Assembly: GCA_964427825.1 (NCBI GenBank)
Contig: CAYRUU010000021.1
Location: 1 to 15,845 of the forward strand
DNA: 15,845 nucleotides
Direction of reading: 5' to 3'
Origin: GCA-2747515 sp964427825
Lineage (GTDB): Bacteria; Patescibacteriota; Minisyncoccia; Moranbacterales; GCA-2747515
In this document: positions 1-7,455 of the stretch, in pieces
Numbering within the stretch: the first letter of the stretch is position 1
How the letters are laid out: each line of letters starts with the position of its first letter
Notes under the pieces: model-generated
Seen by the model: only the letters and a program-made list of their open reading frames with translations
Told to the model about the DNA's origin: nothing
Database searches by the model: none
Made by a program: the position numbers and the translations under genes

Positions 1-2003
1 GCGGGAGCGAAGGAGTGGGTATCAAAGCCGAGGGATTGCCATTGGGGGAAGGTTTGAAAAATGCGTTTCGTGGCAAATTTACTACCAGTTATGGAACCAT
101 AGAGATTGTAGTCATAAATGATTGAAGGCTCTTGTTCCAGATAATCATAAACATTGTATCCGCTATTACCAAATGCGATGTTATTGAGAACACTAAAGTA
201 GTGCAATGTGTTTGTCCCGTAGACTATGGCATTAATACCTCTATAGACCGTATTGTTGGCAACGATGTTTTGTTGCGTCGGTACACTGCCCGCTCCCTGA
301 TTAAGAAGGATGGCATGCGGTCTATAGTCACTACCTGTATTGATCAAGAGATTGTAGACAACTTTGTTTTTGTTCATCACACCTCCGGGAGATGCTCCAA
401 AATACAGTGCGCTCCTCCCGTTGTTGACAATGGTATTGCGCGCAATCAGATTATTGACACACTGCGCATCATCGGTGCTATAGAGAAAAATAGAGTGATT
501 GTCCCCACCGGTAATTAGGTTGTCGGTAATATGGCAATCATAGAGATTTTGTCCGGACAAGCTTTCCATATCCCACCCGGGCGCCAGAGTATCCCAACGC
601 ACTGTTTCATCAATCATGCCAGTGTCAATGACGGTGTTGTGTGTCATTGCACACGTTTCATGATTTGCCGGACCATCGTTGGATCCTGAGAACGTGGCGC
701 CACGTCCACAGCGATAGATATAACTGTTTTCCAATCTGTTGCCGCGAGAACGCGTGGAAGTGTATGACGTAAATCCATCAAGACAATACAAGAAGTCGCT
801 GTTTTTGACAACAATGCCGTCACTGGGAGCTGTAGATTCAAGAACGGAGACTCCTTTGTATGCATCCACAAAACGCAGGGAATCCACAACAATGTGTGAG
901 CGGTTACTTGCGGTGATGCCGATATGCAGATCATGATCAAACCAGAGGAGATAGTTCACACGATGATCCGATGGTGTGCCAGTTGTTGGTCTGTAATAGA
1001 GAATATTGGCATCCCAGAACCAATGGCCATCCGTACAGTCAGAAGATGTCGCCAACGGTAATGGCTTCTCGTCCTCATAAATGACAATCGGGCGATACTT
1101 CATGGGCTGATAGGTTTGATAGACCCCATTGTGTGTTACGGGTGCAACCGTGATCCATCCGTGAAAAAAGATGGCGGTTCCCGTGTTGTCTGTAGGTGTT
1201 CCCAGTGGCGTGGGAAATCCAGCATCATAGGTATTTGTCTTGTATCCACTCACGCCAACCGCCGTGCCGCCGCCATTTCCGGAAACCATACCAATCCTGC
1301 TGCCACTGAGTAAATAAGCAAAGTAGTATGTACCAGGTTCAATAAACGGTTTGGTTCCGGTGTACGTGTATGTGTTGACGACATTTTCATTGACAGTCTG
1401 CCCCGATGTTGGACTATTTGCAACTACCTCACCCGGCGCACCATTATTGTCGGTATAAATCGCCCACTTGACACTTGCCGTGCCTGTACCAAAAAGTTGA
1501 TTGATAGACTGTATAGTGCCTCTTGTGGCAACGGTGAATTGCACATAGTAAATATAGTTGGGATAAAAACCACCCCCCGGCTCAAATCTCGTGTAGTTAT
1601 AATCCCCTTCAAAAACATCCGGTGAAAAAGCGGTTGCTTCAAAAGACGGGTTGATGGTTGGCTTTTCCCCACTACCATAGGCGCCGAATGTGATAGGACT
1701 ACCTTCAGTGCCGGATGACGGGACAGTGATGCCACTGCGCCACGTTTCTCCTCTCTTCAAAAGAATGGTATCCCCGGGAGCGAAAGAAGATGCATTGACT
1801 TTGGCGGTTGTCTTCCACGCCTGACTCTCTGTCATCCCAGTATTGGCATCGTTGCCACTTGTAGCGTCTACGTAATATGTGACAGCATGCGCCGATACAG
1901 CACCTAGAAGCATGCTCCACATGATGATGCATGGGAGAACGAAATAGCGAACATGCAACAACCATGCTGTACGGAGAGGGTGGGAGTGTTTAGGGGTGCG
2001 CAT
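1..2003 (-). CDS. Exported right-handed beta-helix surface protein, N-terminal part (cut by left edge)
   Basis: I translated this frame by hand from the ATG at 2003. It stays open for 667 codons to the window edge, so the C-terminus is missing. Residues 1-40 form a signal peptide: a basic start, a hydrophobic core (about 21-36) and an SAHA site before VTYYVDATSGNDANTG. That motif is a common opening of secreted beta-helix proteins, and AWKT and the FAPGDTILLKRGETW stretch (about 75-89) follow. Residues about 121-287 look like an inserted beta-sandwich module (AIYTDNNGAPGE, then an EPGTYYFAYLLSG strand). From about 345 on there are repeated N-rich rungs of the NNLIARNTIVNN type, as in the pectate-lyase/parallel beta-helix superfamily. 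No catalytic residues can be assigned. Likely secreted or surface-attached, perhaps acting on polysaccharide. It starts 60 bp after htpX. The leader is AT-rich with no Shine-Dalgarno site; a weak TATTAC box lies at 2030-2035. Confidence 0.85.
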   Translation of the reverse strand, partial: MRTPKHSHPLRTAWLLHVRYFVLPCIIMWSMLLGAVSAHAVTYYVDATSGNDANTGMTESQAWKTTAKVNASSFAPGDTILLKRGETWRSGITVPSSGTEGSPITFGAYGSGEKPTINPSFEATAFSPDVFEGDYNYTRFEPGGGFYPNYIYYVQFTVATRGTIQSINQLFGTGTASVKWAIYTDNNGAPGEVVANSPTSGQTVNENVVNTYTYTGTKPFIEPGTYYFAYLLSGSRIGMVSGNGGGTAVGVSGYKTNTYDAGFPTPLGTPTDNTGTAIFFHGWITVAPVTHNGVYQTYQPMKYRPIVIYEDEKPLPLATSSDCTDGHWFWDANILYYRPTTGTPSDHRVNYLLWFDHDLHIGITASNRSHIVVDSLRFVDAYKGVSVLESTAPSDGIVVKNSDFLYCLDGFTSYTSTRSRGNRLENSYIYRCGRGATFSGSNDGPANHETCAMTHNTVIDTGMIDETVRWDTLAPGWDMESLSGQNLYDCHITDNLITGGDNHSIFLYSTDDAQCVNNLIARNTIVNNGRSALYFGASPGGVMNKNKVVYNLLINTGSDYRPHAILLNQGAGSVPTQQNIVANNTVYRGINAIVYGTNTLHYFSVLNNIAFGNSGYNVYDYLEQEPSIIYDYNLYGSITGSKFATKRIFQTFPQWQSLGFDTHSFAP

Positions 2004-2063
2004 ATTTCTGTTTGTGCTATTTTGTTTTTGTAATAGGACAATCCGGAATGAACTGTAACTTGT

Positions 2064-2945
2064 CTATCCGCGATCAGCACGGCGCAGGCGAGCAATACGC
2101 TCCTCCGCCGGCGGGTGAGTCATGAAAAGCTTAGAGATGCCGCGTACGAGTTTACGCGGATCGGCAATAAAGAGATGTGCCGTTGTGTCGGATGCCGTGG
2201 CAACCGGTTGCGGATCAGCGCTGATTTTTTCCAGTGCGCTCGCTAATCCTTCTGGGTAACGCGTCAACAGTGCACCACTGGCATCGGCGAGAAATTCGCG
2301 CTTGCGCGAAATGGCAAGTTGCAAAATCGTCGCCACAAGCGGCGCAAGAATCATAAGCCCGATGCCGATCAGAAATGTCAGGGCATTACTACCACCTTCT
2401 TCATCCGATCCTCCCCCGCCAAAATACATCATATGACTGATCGTGCTGATGATACTTGTAAAAATCACCGCTACCGTACCGATGAGAATGTCGCGATTAC
2501 CGATGTGTGACAACTCATGTGCCGCCACCCCGCGAATCTCCTCGGTGTTCAGCCGTTCCAAAATGCCGCGCGTAAACACGATCACACCGTGCTCTGGATT
2601 GCGCCCTGTGGCAAACGCATTGAGCGCCGGGTCATCAATCACAAAAATGCGCGGTCGCGGCAAGCCCGCCGTGATGGCGAGGTTGTCCACAATCGTGTAC
2701 AGTTCTGGAAGATTGGCGCGCGATACCTCCTTGGCGCCAGTCATTTTGAGCACCGCCTTGTCGGAAAACCAATACGACCACAGACTTGTGCCAACGGCAA
2801 AAATCATGGACAAGTAGAAGATCGCCGCATTGTTGAACACAAAAGATAAAATGTAACCGATGCCGATGAGTAAACCTCCAAATGTCGCCATCAGTAGCCA
2901 CGTCTTTGCAATATTTTCGGTTTTATTCTGATAGAGTGATGCCAT
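2064..2945 (-). CDS. htpX: HtpX-family membrane zinc metalloprotease (M48)
   Basis: 293 residues, the normal HtpX length. HtpX degrades damaged or misassembled membrane proteins, with its active site on the cytoplasmic side. Two N-terminal membrane segments are visible (about 15-37 and 41-60). The zinc motif HELSH is at 143-147, with the third ligand probably Glu217 in the REFLAD motif. Two further hydrophobic segments (about 153-173 and 189-212) flank a glycine/acidic loop. The conserved NAFATGR and PAEERIARL motifs are present. It lies 50 bp downstream of lemA on the same strand. LemA and HtpX are neighbours in many bacteria, so co-transcription from the lemA promoter is likely. The start at 2945 is the ATG that leaves the full first membrane segment; no Shine-Dalgarno site precedes it. 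Confidence 0.96.
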   Translation of the reverse strand: MASLYQNKTENIAKTWLLMATFGGLLIGIGYILSFVFNNAAIFYLSMIFAVGTSLWSYWFSDKAVLKMTGAKEVSRANLPELYTIVDNLAITAGLPRPRIFVIDDPALNAFATGRNPEHGVIVFTRGILERLNTEEIRGVAAHELSHIGNRDILIGTVAVIFTSIISTISHMMYFGGGGSDEEGGSNALTFLIGIGLMILAPLVATILQLAISRKREFLADASGALLTRYPEGLASALEKISADPQPVATASDTTAHLFIADPRKLVRGISKLFMTHPPAEERIARLRRADRG

Positions 2946-2995
2946 AAATACACTGCCACATTACACGAATCATTCAGCCGACATTGTGCGCCATC

Positions 2996-3571
2996 CTAGA
3001 ACTGCACTTTCACGTTTTCCCGCTCCGTTTCCATAATTTCAAAAAAGGCGCGCCTTACAAAACCAAACAGTGCCGCAACAATGTTGCTGGGAACAGTTTC
3101 CACTTTTGTATTGTAATCGCGCACGGTGCCGTTGTAGAAACGGCGTGCTGCTTGAATCTTATCCTCTGTATCGGTGAGGTCATTTTGCAACTGCAGAAAA
3201 TTCTGATTTGCTTTGAGATCGGGATAGTTTTCTGCAAGTGCAAACAAGCGCCCCAATGCACCAGTCAAACCATTCTGCGCCTCGGACAATTTTTGCATAT
3301 CATCTTGCGTGGCGTGCGCGGCATCCACGGTCACCTGTGTTGCCTTGGATCGCGCATCAATCACCGCCTCCAATGTTTGATTTTCGTGTTTGGCATAGCC
3401 CTTCACTGTCTCCACGAGATTCGGGATCAGATCATAGCGACGCTTCAATTGTACGTCAATATCGCTCCACGCCTCGTCAACGCGCACGCGCATCGTCACT
3501 AAAGCATTATAGATCACCACAAAAAACAGTGCTAATGCCACAACAGCGGCAATGATAATGATTGTTACCAT
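2996..3571 (-). CDS. lemA: LemA family protein
   Basis: 191 residues, typical of LemA. One N-terminal membrane helix (about 3-22) is followed by a long helical, mostly polar domain. The family signature is clear: YNALVTMRVRVDEAWSDIDV, then QLKRRYDLIPNLVETVKGYA, and later FYNGTVRDYNTKVETVPSNI. The molecular role of LemA is not settled; it is a membrane-anchored helical-bundle protein often found beside HtpX-type proteases. Here it is the first gene of a lemA-htpX pair. It is the only gene in the window with a plausible ribosome site (AGGA about 10 nt before the ATG). Confidence 0.95.
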   Translation of the reverse strand: MVTIIIIAAVVALALFFVVIYNALVTMRVRVDEAWSDIDVQLKRRYDLIPNLVETVKGYAKHENQTLEAVIDARSKATQVTVDAAHATQDDMQKLSEAQNGLTGALGRLFALAENYPDLKANQNFLQLQNDLTDTEDKIQAARRFYNGTVRDYNTKVETVPSNIVAALFGFVRRAFFEIMETERENVKVQF

Positions 3572-3600
3572 ATCGTTATTATCCTACAACTTATAGTCAC

Positions 3601-3629
3601 AGTATAGCATGGCTTTTGAAAAAATGAAA
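3601..3629 (-). promoter_or_regulatory. Promoter for lemA-htpX
   Basis: Read on the minus strand: a -35-like TTTCAT (3624-3629), a 17-bp spacer, then TATACT (3601-3606), which matches the -10 consensus at five of six positions. The predicted transcript starts about 23 nt before the lemA ATG. A second possible -10 (TATAAG, 3590-3595) lies closer to the gene. Assigned from sequence pattern and position only. Confidence 0.5.
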
Positions 3630-3642
3630 GATTTGGTATACT
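3616..3642 (+). promoter_or_regulatory. Promoter for the DUF212 gene, probably giving a leaderless mRNA
   Basis: TTGAAA (3616-3621), a 15-bp spacer, then TATACT (3637-3642). Only 8 nt separate the -10 box from the ATG at 3651, so transcription would begin at or next to the start codon. That leaves no room for a ribosome-binding site. The spacer is 2 bp shorter than ideal. This promoter overlaps the lemA promoter on the other strand. Confidence 0.45.
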
Positions 3643-3650
3643 GATCGTAT

Positions 3651-4094
3651 ATGGAAACGATCTTCACGCAACACTATGCCTTTATCATCCCTCTTATTGT
3701 GATTTTTGTCGCGCAAGCGATCAAGTTTTTGCGCCTCTCCGTCAAATACGGTCTCAATTGGGCAAACCTCTTTGAGCCGGGACACCTCCCTAGCGCACAC
3801 AGTGCCTTTGTCACATCGCTCGTGCTTACCGTTGCCCACAGCGAGGGGACAGACACTGCCGTTTTTGCCATTGCTCTGTGTTTTGCGTTCATCACCATCT
3901 ATGACGCCATGCGTGTGCGTATGCAGATTGGCGCGCAAGGTCGCTTCATCAATCGCCTCGTCAAACACATCCCCACCGCTAACGGCGAAAATTTCCCGCG
4001 CCTCAAAGAACACGTCGGCCACTCTGTCACGGAAGTCATCGGTGGTATTGCTACAGGCGTACTCATCACATCACTCTTTCTCCTTTTCCTCTAA
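3651..4094 (+). CDS. Divergent PAP2 family protein (DUF212, YuiD-like)
   Basis: 147 residues, the usual size of the DUF212 family (Pfam PF02681), which is distantly related to PAP2 acid phosphatases. Family motifs are intact: GHLPSAHSA (44-52), YDAMRVR (84-90) and LKEHVGHSVTEVIGG (118-132). Hydrophobic segments at about 8-27, 51-62, 68-83 and 132-147 suggest a small integral membrane protein. A role in phosphatase chemistry on a membrane lipid or isoprenoid phosphate is plausible from the distant homology but is not established. It is the only intact plus-strand gene here, divergent from lemA and convergent with the murE-like gene. Its last 24 bp overlap that gene antiparallel. Confidence 0.93.
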   Translation: METIFTQHYAFIIPLIVIFVAQAIKFLRLSVKYGLNWANLFEPGHLPSAHSAFVTSLVLTVAHSEGTDTAVFAIALCFAFITIYDAMRVRMQIGAQGRFINRLVKHIPTANGENFPRLKEHVGHSVTEVIGGIATGVLITSLFLLFL

Positions 4095-5465
4095 GGTCGT
4101 TTCGTTGTCCGCTTCTGCCTGCTCCACACGCCTATTTACCAGTGCTTCGCGTACTGCGGTGCGATCATCCCACGGCGTCAATTGCCCGCGCGGACCGGCG
4201 ATGGCTTGCTCGCATCCCTTGCCGGTGATCAAAACGACATCTCCGCCTTGTGCCATATTTACCGCACGCGCAATGGCATCGCCGCGCTGTGGCACAATCA
4301 CCACGGTAGCGTCCATTGCTTTTCCAGCGTCGATTGCGCCCCGCGCCACTTCGCGCATGATTTCCTGTGGATCCTCGTCATATGAGTCTTCATTGGTCAC
4401 AATCACAGTGTCCGCATGTGTCCCTGCCAGTACTCCCAATGCGTGACGCCGCGCCCGATCGCGCCCACCACCCGCCGACCCCAACACATGCACAATACGT
4501 CGCGGCTGTATAGCAACAATCGTCTCATACAGCGCCGCAACGGCATGCGGTTCAAACGCATAATCCACAATCACCGTAAAATTCTGTCCCTCATCAATGC
4601 GCTCAATGCGCCCTGGCACATAGGCGACCGCTTCCAAAGCGCGTGCCGTGTCCGCCGCGCTCATACCACACGCCATGCAAATACACCCCGCAGCGGCGGC
4701 ATTACCCGCATTAAACGCACCAAGAATTTTCAGTTGCACGTCATGTCCAGCAAAACGCATACGCACACCAGTCGCACTTGCGCCCGTGACGTCATACGGC
4801 ACAACAGTGTCCGCGCACCCGTCACACGCCTGCGGTGCCGTAGCAAACCCCATGGTCTGCGCCGGCGGGAGTAGGCAAAAATCGCTCGCATACTGATCAT
4901 CGCAGTGCACGATCGCCATTTTCGACACAACCGCACCGCGCAGAGTTTTCCGTCGGCACTTTTGCAGATGCGTAAACAGTGATTGCTTCGCCTTTTTGTA
5001 ATTCTCAAAACCGCCGTGTGATTCAATGTGTTCTGGATACAGTCCCGTAATCACCATGACGTCGTAGTTGATAAAACGATGGCGAAATTGCACTGCACCC
5101 TCCGATGTTGTCTCCACAAGCGCCACATCGCACCCATTGCGCACCATGGCGCGTAACATTTTTTGTGTAAAAAATCGCCCCACCATCGTCATCTTCTTGT
5201 CATTCAACCAATCCCGCTCACCATCACTAAACAGCGCCGTGGACGTATAGCCCACACGCATCCCGCCGGCGCGCAACGCCTGCGCCGCCATCGCCACCAC
5301 ACTCGTCTTACCTGTCGTCCCCGTCACACCTACAATGCGTAATCGTCGCCCAGGAAACCCATAGAACAATGCGGCGCACCACGCCATCGCATAGTGATAG
5401 TACGGTTGCAGCACGCGAAACATGCGGCGCGGCAACAGAGCTTTGATGGTGTGGAGGACTGCCAT
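4071..5465 (-). CDS. Mur ligase family protein (MurE-like), lacking the N-terminal UDP-binding domain
   Basis: 464 residues. The ATP-binding central domain is clear: P-loop GTTGKTS (49-55), ETTSEG (118-123), the NAGNAAAA motif of the nucleotide fold (252-259) and PGRIERI (284-290). The C-terminal ligase domain shows DYAFEP (301-306, in place of the usual DYAHxP), GSAGGGRDRARR (329-340) and TNEDSYDEDPQEI (357-369). In MurE this last region normally carries DNPR (diaminopimelate enzymes) or a DNPA/DDPA variant (lysine enzymes); neither is present. The P-loop begins at residue 49 instead of about 110, so the domain that binds the UDP end of the substrate is absent and replaced by a short helical, partly hydrophobic leader. 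Most likely it adds an amino acid to the peptidoglycan stem peptide or a similar acceptor; the substrate is unknown. It follows femAB by 12 bp. Confidence 0.85.
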   Translation of the reverse strand: MAVLHTIKALLPRRMFRVLQPYYHYAMAWCAALFYGFPGRRLRIVGVTGTTGKTSVVAMAAQALRAGGMRVGYTSTALFSDGERDWLNDKKMTMVGRFFTQKMLRAMVRNGCDVALVETTSEGAVQFRHRFINYDVMVITGLYPEHIESHGGFENYKKAKQSLFTHLQKCRRKTLRGAVVSKMAIVHCDDQYASDFCLLPPAQTMGFATAPQACDGCADTVVPYDVTGASATGVRMRFAGHDVQLKILGAFNAGNAAAAGCICMACGMSAADTARALEAVAYVPGRIERIDEGQNFTVIVDYAFEPHAVAALYETIVAIQPRRIVHVLGSAGGGRDRARRHALGVLAGTHADTVIVTNEDSYDEDPQEIMREVARGAIDAGKAMDATVVIVPQRGDAIARAVNMAQGGDVVLITGKGCEQAIAGPRGQLTPWDDRTAVREALVNRRVEQAEADNETTLEEKEKE

Positions 5466-5477
5466 AGATGGTGATGA

Positions 5478-6413
5478 TTATGAAAAATAGTGCGCAACCT
5501 TTTGCCCGGCGCGATACGTCGCATAGCGTATGGGTGAAAGAATCATGTCATACGATCCGGCCGTCACACACAATGGCGTACGCGGTGCAAATCCCATTTT
5601 GAAGCGCGTGATACCCTGCTTGCCGGCATCCGTTGCATCCGGAAAAACACCGCCGAAATCATACCATGCGCATCCCTGCTCCCGCGCATCGCACAGCGCC
5701 TGCCATTGCAACAAAAACGGCGCCATCACATCGCGGTGCCGATCGCCCGTGGCACCGTGCAAATAGGTTGCCGTGCCATTGTGCAACGTCACGAGGTTAC
5801 CTGCGATGAGGACATCTTCATAGAATGCACCATACAGTGTCACCATATCATGTGGTAAGTGCGTCAAAATGGCGCGGTAGTGCGCATGGTCGTGAAACCG
5901 CACGCCTTTACGTCGCGCCGTCGCATCCACAAGCGCAAAGAACGCCGTATGCTCTGCAGGCTCTCGCAATGGACGCACGATCACGCCCTTCTTCTGCGCC
6001 AAGCGAATGTTATATCGCGTCTTGGATTTCATTGCAGCAAGTAGCACACCAGGGTCCGGTGTGAGATCTACAATGAGGTTGTGGCGCGGCTGCATATCAT
6101 GTGGCGCCGCAACAATGCGCTTGCCGCTTGCGCGCGCGCACATGCGCACAGCCGCCACATCAGTGGCGTCAAACCGCACCCACCCGTAGGGGAGTGTCGC
6201 CAACGCCCGTGCCACATGCTCCGTCATCGTCGCAATACGCGGCACATAGGCATAGGCGTCAAAACCCGCAAGAGGCATGATAATAGCATGCGGCTGCTCT
6301 ACCATACGCTCACCCACCACGGTAGTCATCCTGCCCTCGGCACGCACCACATTCATCCATTGTGGCGATTGCAGCAGCCCACCCTCCGGTTGTTGTTTCG
6401 CGTGAAAATTCAT
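5478..6413 (-). CDS. FemAB-type aminoacyl-tRNA-dependent peptidoglycan bridge transferase
   Basis: 311 residues with a double GNAT-like fold. Family signatures are MKSKTRYNIRLAQKKGV (128-144), TYLHGATGD (216-224), WYDFGG (250-255) and GITRFKMGF (267-275). Fem enzymes take amino acids from charged tRNA and add them to the peptidoglycan stem peptide to build the cross-bridge, working at the inner face of the membrane. The protein is shorter than staphylococcal FemA/B (about 420 residues) and shows no coiled-coil arm between the two halves, resembling the compact FemX-like form. It sits 12 bp before the Mur ligase gene and 31 bp after the AI-2E permease gene. Arg and His are frequent, as in its neighbours. 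The amino acid added cannot be told from sequence. Confidence 0.9.
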   Translation of the reverse strand: MNFHAKQQPEGGLLQSPQWMNVVRAEGRMTTVVGERMVEQPHAIIMPLAGFDAYAYVPRIATMTEHVARALATLPYGWVRFDATDVAAVRMCARASGKRIVAAPHDMQPRHNLIVDLTPDPGVLLAAMKSKTRYNIRLAQKKGVIVRPLREPAEHTAFFALVDATARRKGVRFHDHAHYRAILTHLPHDMVTLYGAFYEDVLIAGNLVTLHNGTATYLHGATGDRHRDVMAPFLLQWQALCDAREQGCAWYDFGGVFPDATDAGKQGITRFKMGFAPRTPLCVTAGSYDMILSPIRYATYRAGQKVAHYFS

Positions 6414-6421
6414 GGCATTGC

Positions 6422-6435
6422 ATCACGTGATTATA
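6422..6435 (-). promoter_or_regulatory. Possible internal promoter/operator before femAB
   Basis: In the 31-bp gap before femAB the minus strand has a perfect -10 box TATAAT (6430-6435) that runs into a 10-bp perfect palindrome ATCACGTGAT (6422-6431), 8 bp before the start codon. No good -35 box is visible at the right distance. It may let femAB and the Mur ligase be transcribed apart from the upstream genes, but chance occurrence is possible. Confidence 0.3.
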
Positions 6436-6444
6436 AGGCACGCA

Positions 6445-7443
6445 CTACATGCGCTTCTCCATCATGTCTTTCAAAAAAACGCCCAACGCACCGGCAATCG
6501 GCACAGAAAGGAGAACGCCGATCACACCGGCAATATGCATACCGATCAACAGCGCAAGAATGACAAACACCGGATGGAGGCCAATCGCCTTGTTCATGAT
6601 CTTTGGCACGAGAAAATAGTTTTCAATCAAGTTGACAATCCAGTACGATAGTGCAGCAAGCACTCCGATCAGCGGACTCACACTAAAGCCGAGAATGACT
6701 GCCGGAATCGCGGAAAAAATCGGACCGAAATAGGGCACAATCTCCAAGAGACCGCCGATAAGCGCCAAAACCAATGCATAGGGAATACCTAGTGCCGTCA
6801 AGGCGATATAGTACAACACGCCTACAAAAAACATTGTCATCAATTGTCCCGCCATCCACCGCCCAAAGCTCTCTTGAATTCGGCTGCTGAGGCCACTCAC
6901 GTATTCTTGATGCTGTGCCGGCGTCACAATCATCAATGCTTTGGTGATGCCATCTTCCTGTAGCGACATATAGAATGCCATGGATAAAACAGCAATCAAA
7001 GAAATCAATCCCTCCAAAAGACCCATTGTTGTGGAAAACGGATTGCCAAAGAATGAAAAAACTTTGTTACTCACGTCCGCCGACAGCATGGCACCATCTG
7101 TTCCACTTGGCATCAACATCTCAAGCAATAAAGGCAGTTGTCGCATCAATCCGACAAACTGCTCGGACAAAACCGGGACAATCACCCACAGCAGAAGTCC
7201 AACAAAAGAAAAAAACAGCGCATACACACTCCCCACAATCAGTGGTGGCGAAAAATGTACGTATTGTCGCACCCACCGAATAAGTGGGTTCAGCGCCGCA
7301 GCAATCACAATAGACAGCAAAAAAAGCCACACGACATCGCGAATTGCATAGAGTAGCCACAGCAGTAATCCAACCGCCACCACGCGAAGCATGACACCGG
7401 TAAAAACAGCAATTTTTTGTTGTGTGAGGGCGTGTTCCGTCAT
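6445..7443 (-). CDS. AI-2E family transporter (permease)
   Basis: 332 residues with about eight hydrophobic segments, as in the AI-2E/PerM/YdiK family (PF01594). Diagnostic motifs: GLLEIVPYFGPI in the C-terminal half and NLIENYFLVPKIMNKAIGLHP near residue 275, followed by VFVILALLIG. A soluble stretch (about 100-150) separates the N-terminal and C-terminal membrane groups. Despite the name, members have varied or unknown substrates; some are linked to sodium/proton exchange, so no substrate is assigned. It starts 12 bp after the M16 peptidase gene. No Shine-Dalgarno site is seen. Confidence 0.93.
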   Translation of the reverse strand: MTEHALTQQKIAVFTGVMLRVVAVGLLLWLLYAIRDVVWLFLLSIVIAAALNPLIRWVRQYVHFSPPLIVGSVYALFFSFVGLLLWVIVPVLSEQFVGLMRQLPLLLEMLMPSGTDGAMLSADVSNKVFSFFGNPFSTTMGLLEGLISLIAVLSMAFYMSLQEDGITKALMIVTPAQHQEYVSGLSSRIQESFGRWMAGQLMTMFFVGVLYYIALTALGIPYALVLALIGGLLEIVPYFGPIFSAIPAVILGFSVSPLIGVLAALSYWIVNLIENYFLVPKIMNKAIGLHPVFVILALLIGMHIAGVIGVLLSVPIAGALGVFLKDMMEKRM

Positions 7444-7455
7444 TGTTGCACGTGG

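Noticed and set aside
132..518. 128-codon plus-strand ORF near the left edge
   Set aside because: It lies opposite the continuous beta-helix reading frame, which has a signal peptide and Asn-rich rungs through the same bases.
3706..4446. 246-codon plus-strand ORF overlapping DUF212 and the Mur ligase gene
   Set aside because: Ser/Pro-rich out-of-frame reading of DUF212 continuing as antisense of the Mur ligase; both real genes have family motifs.
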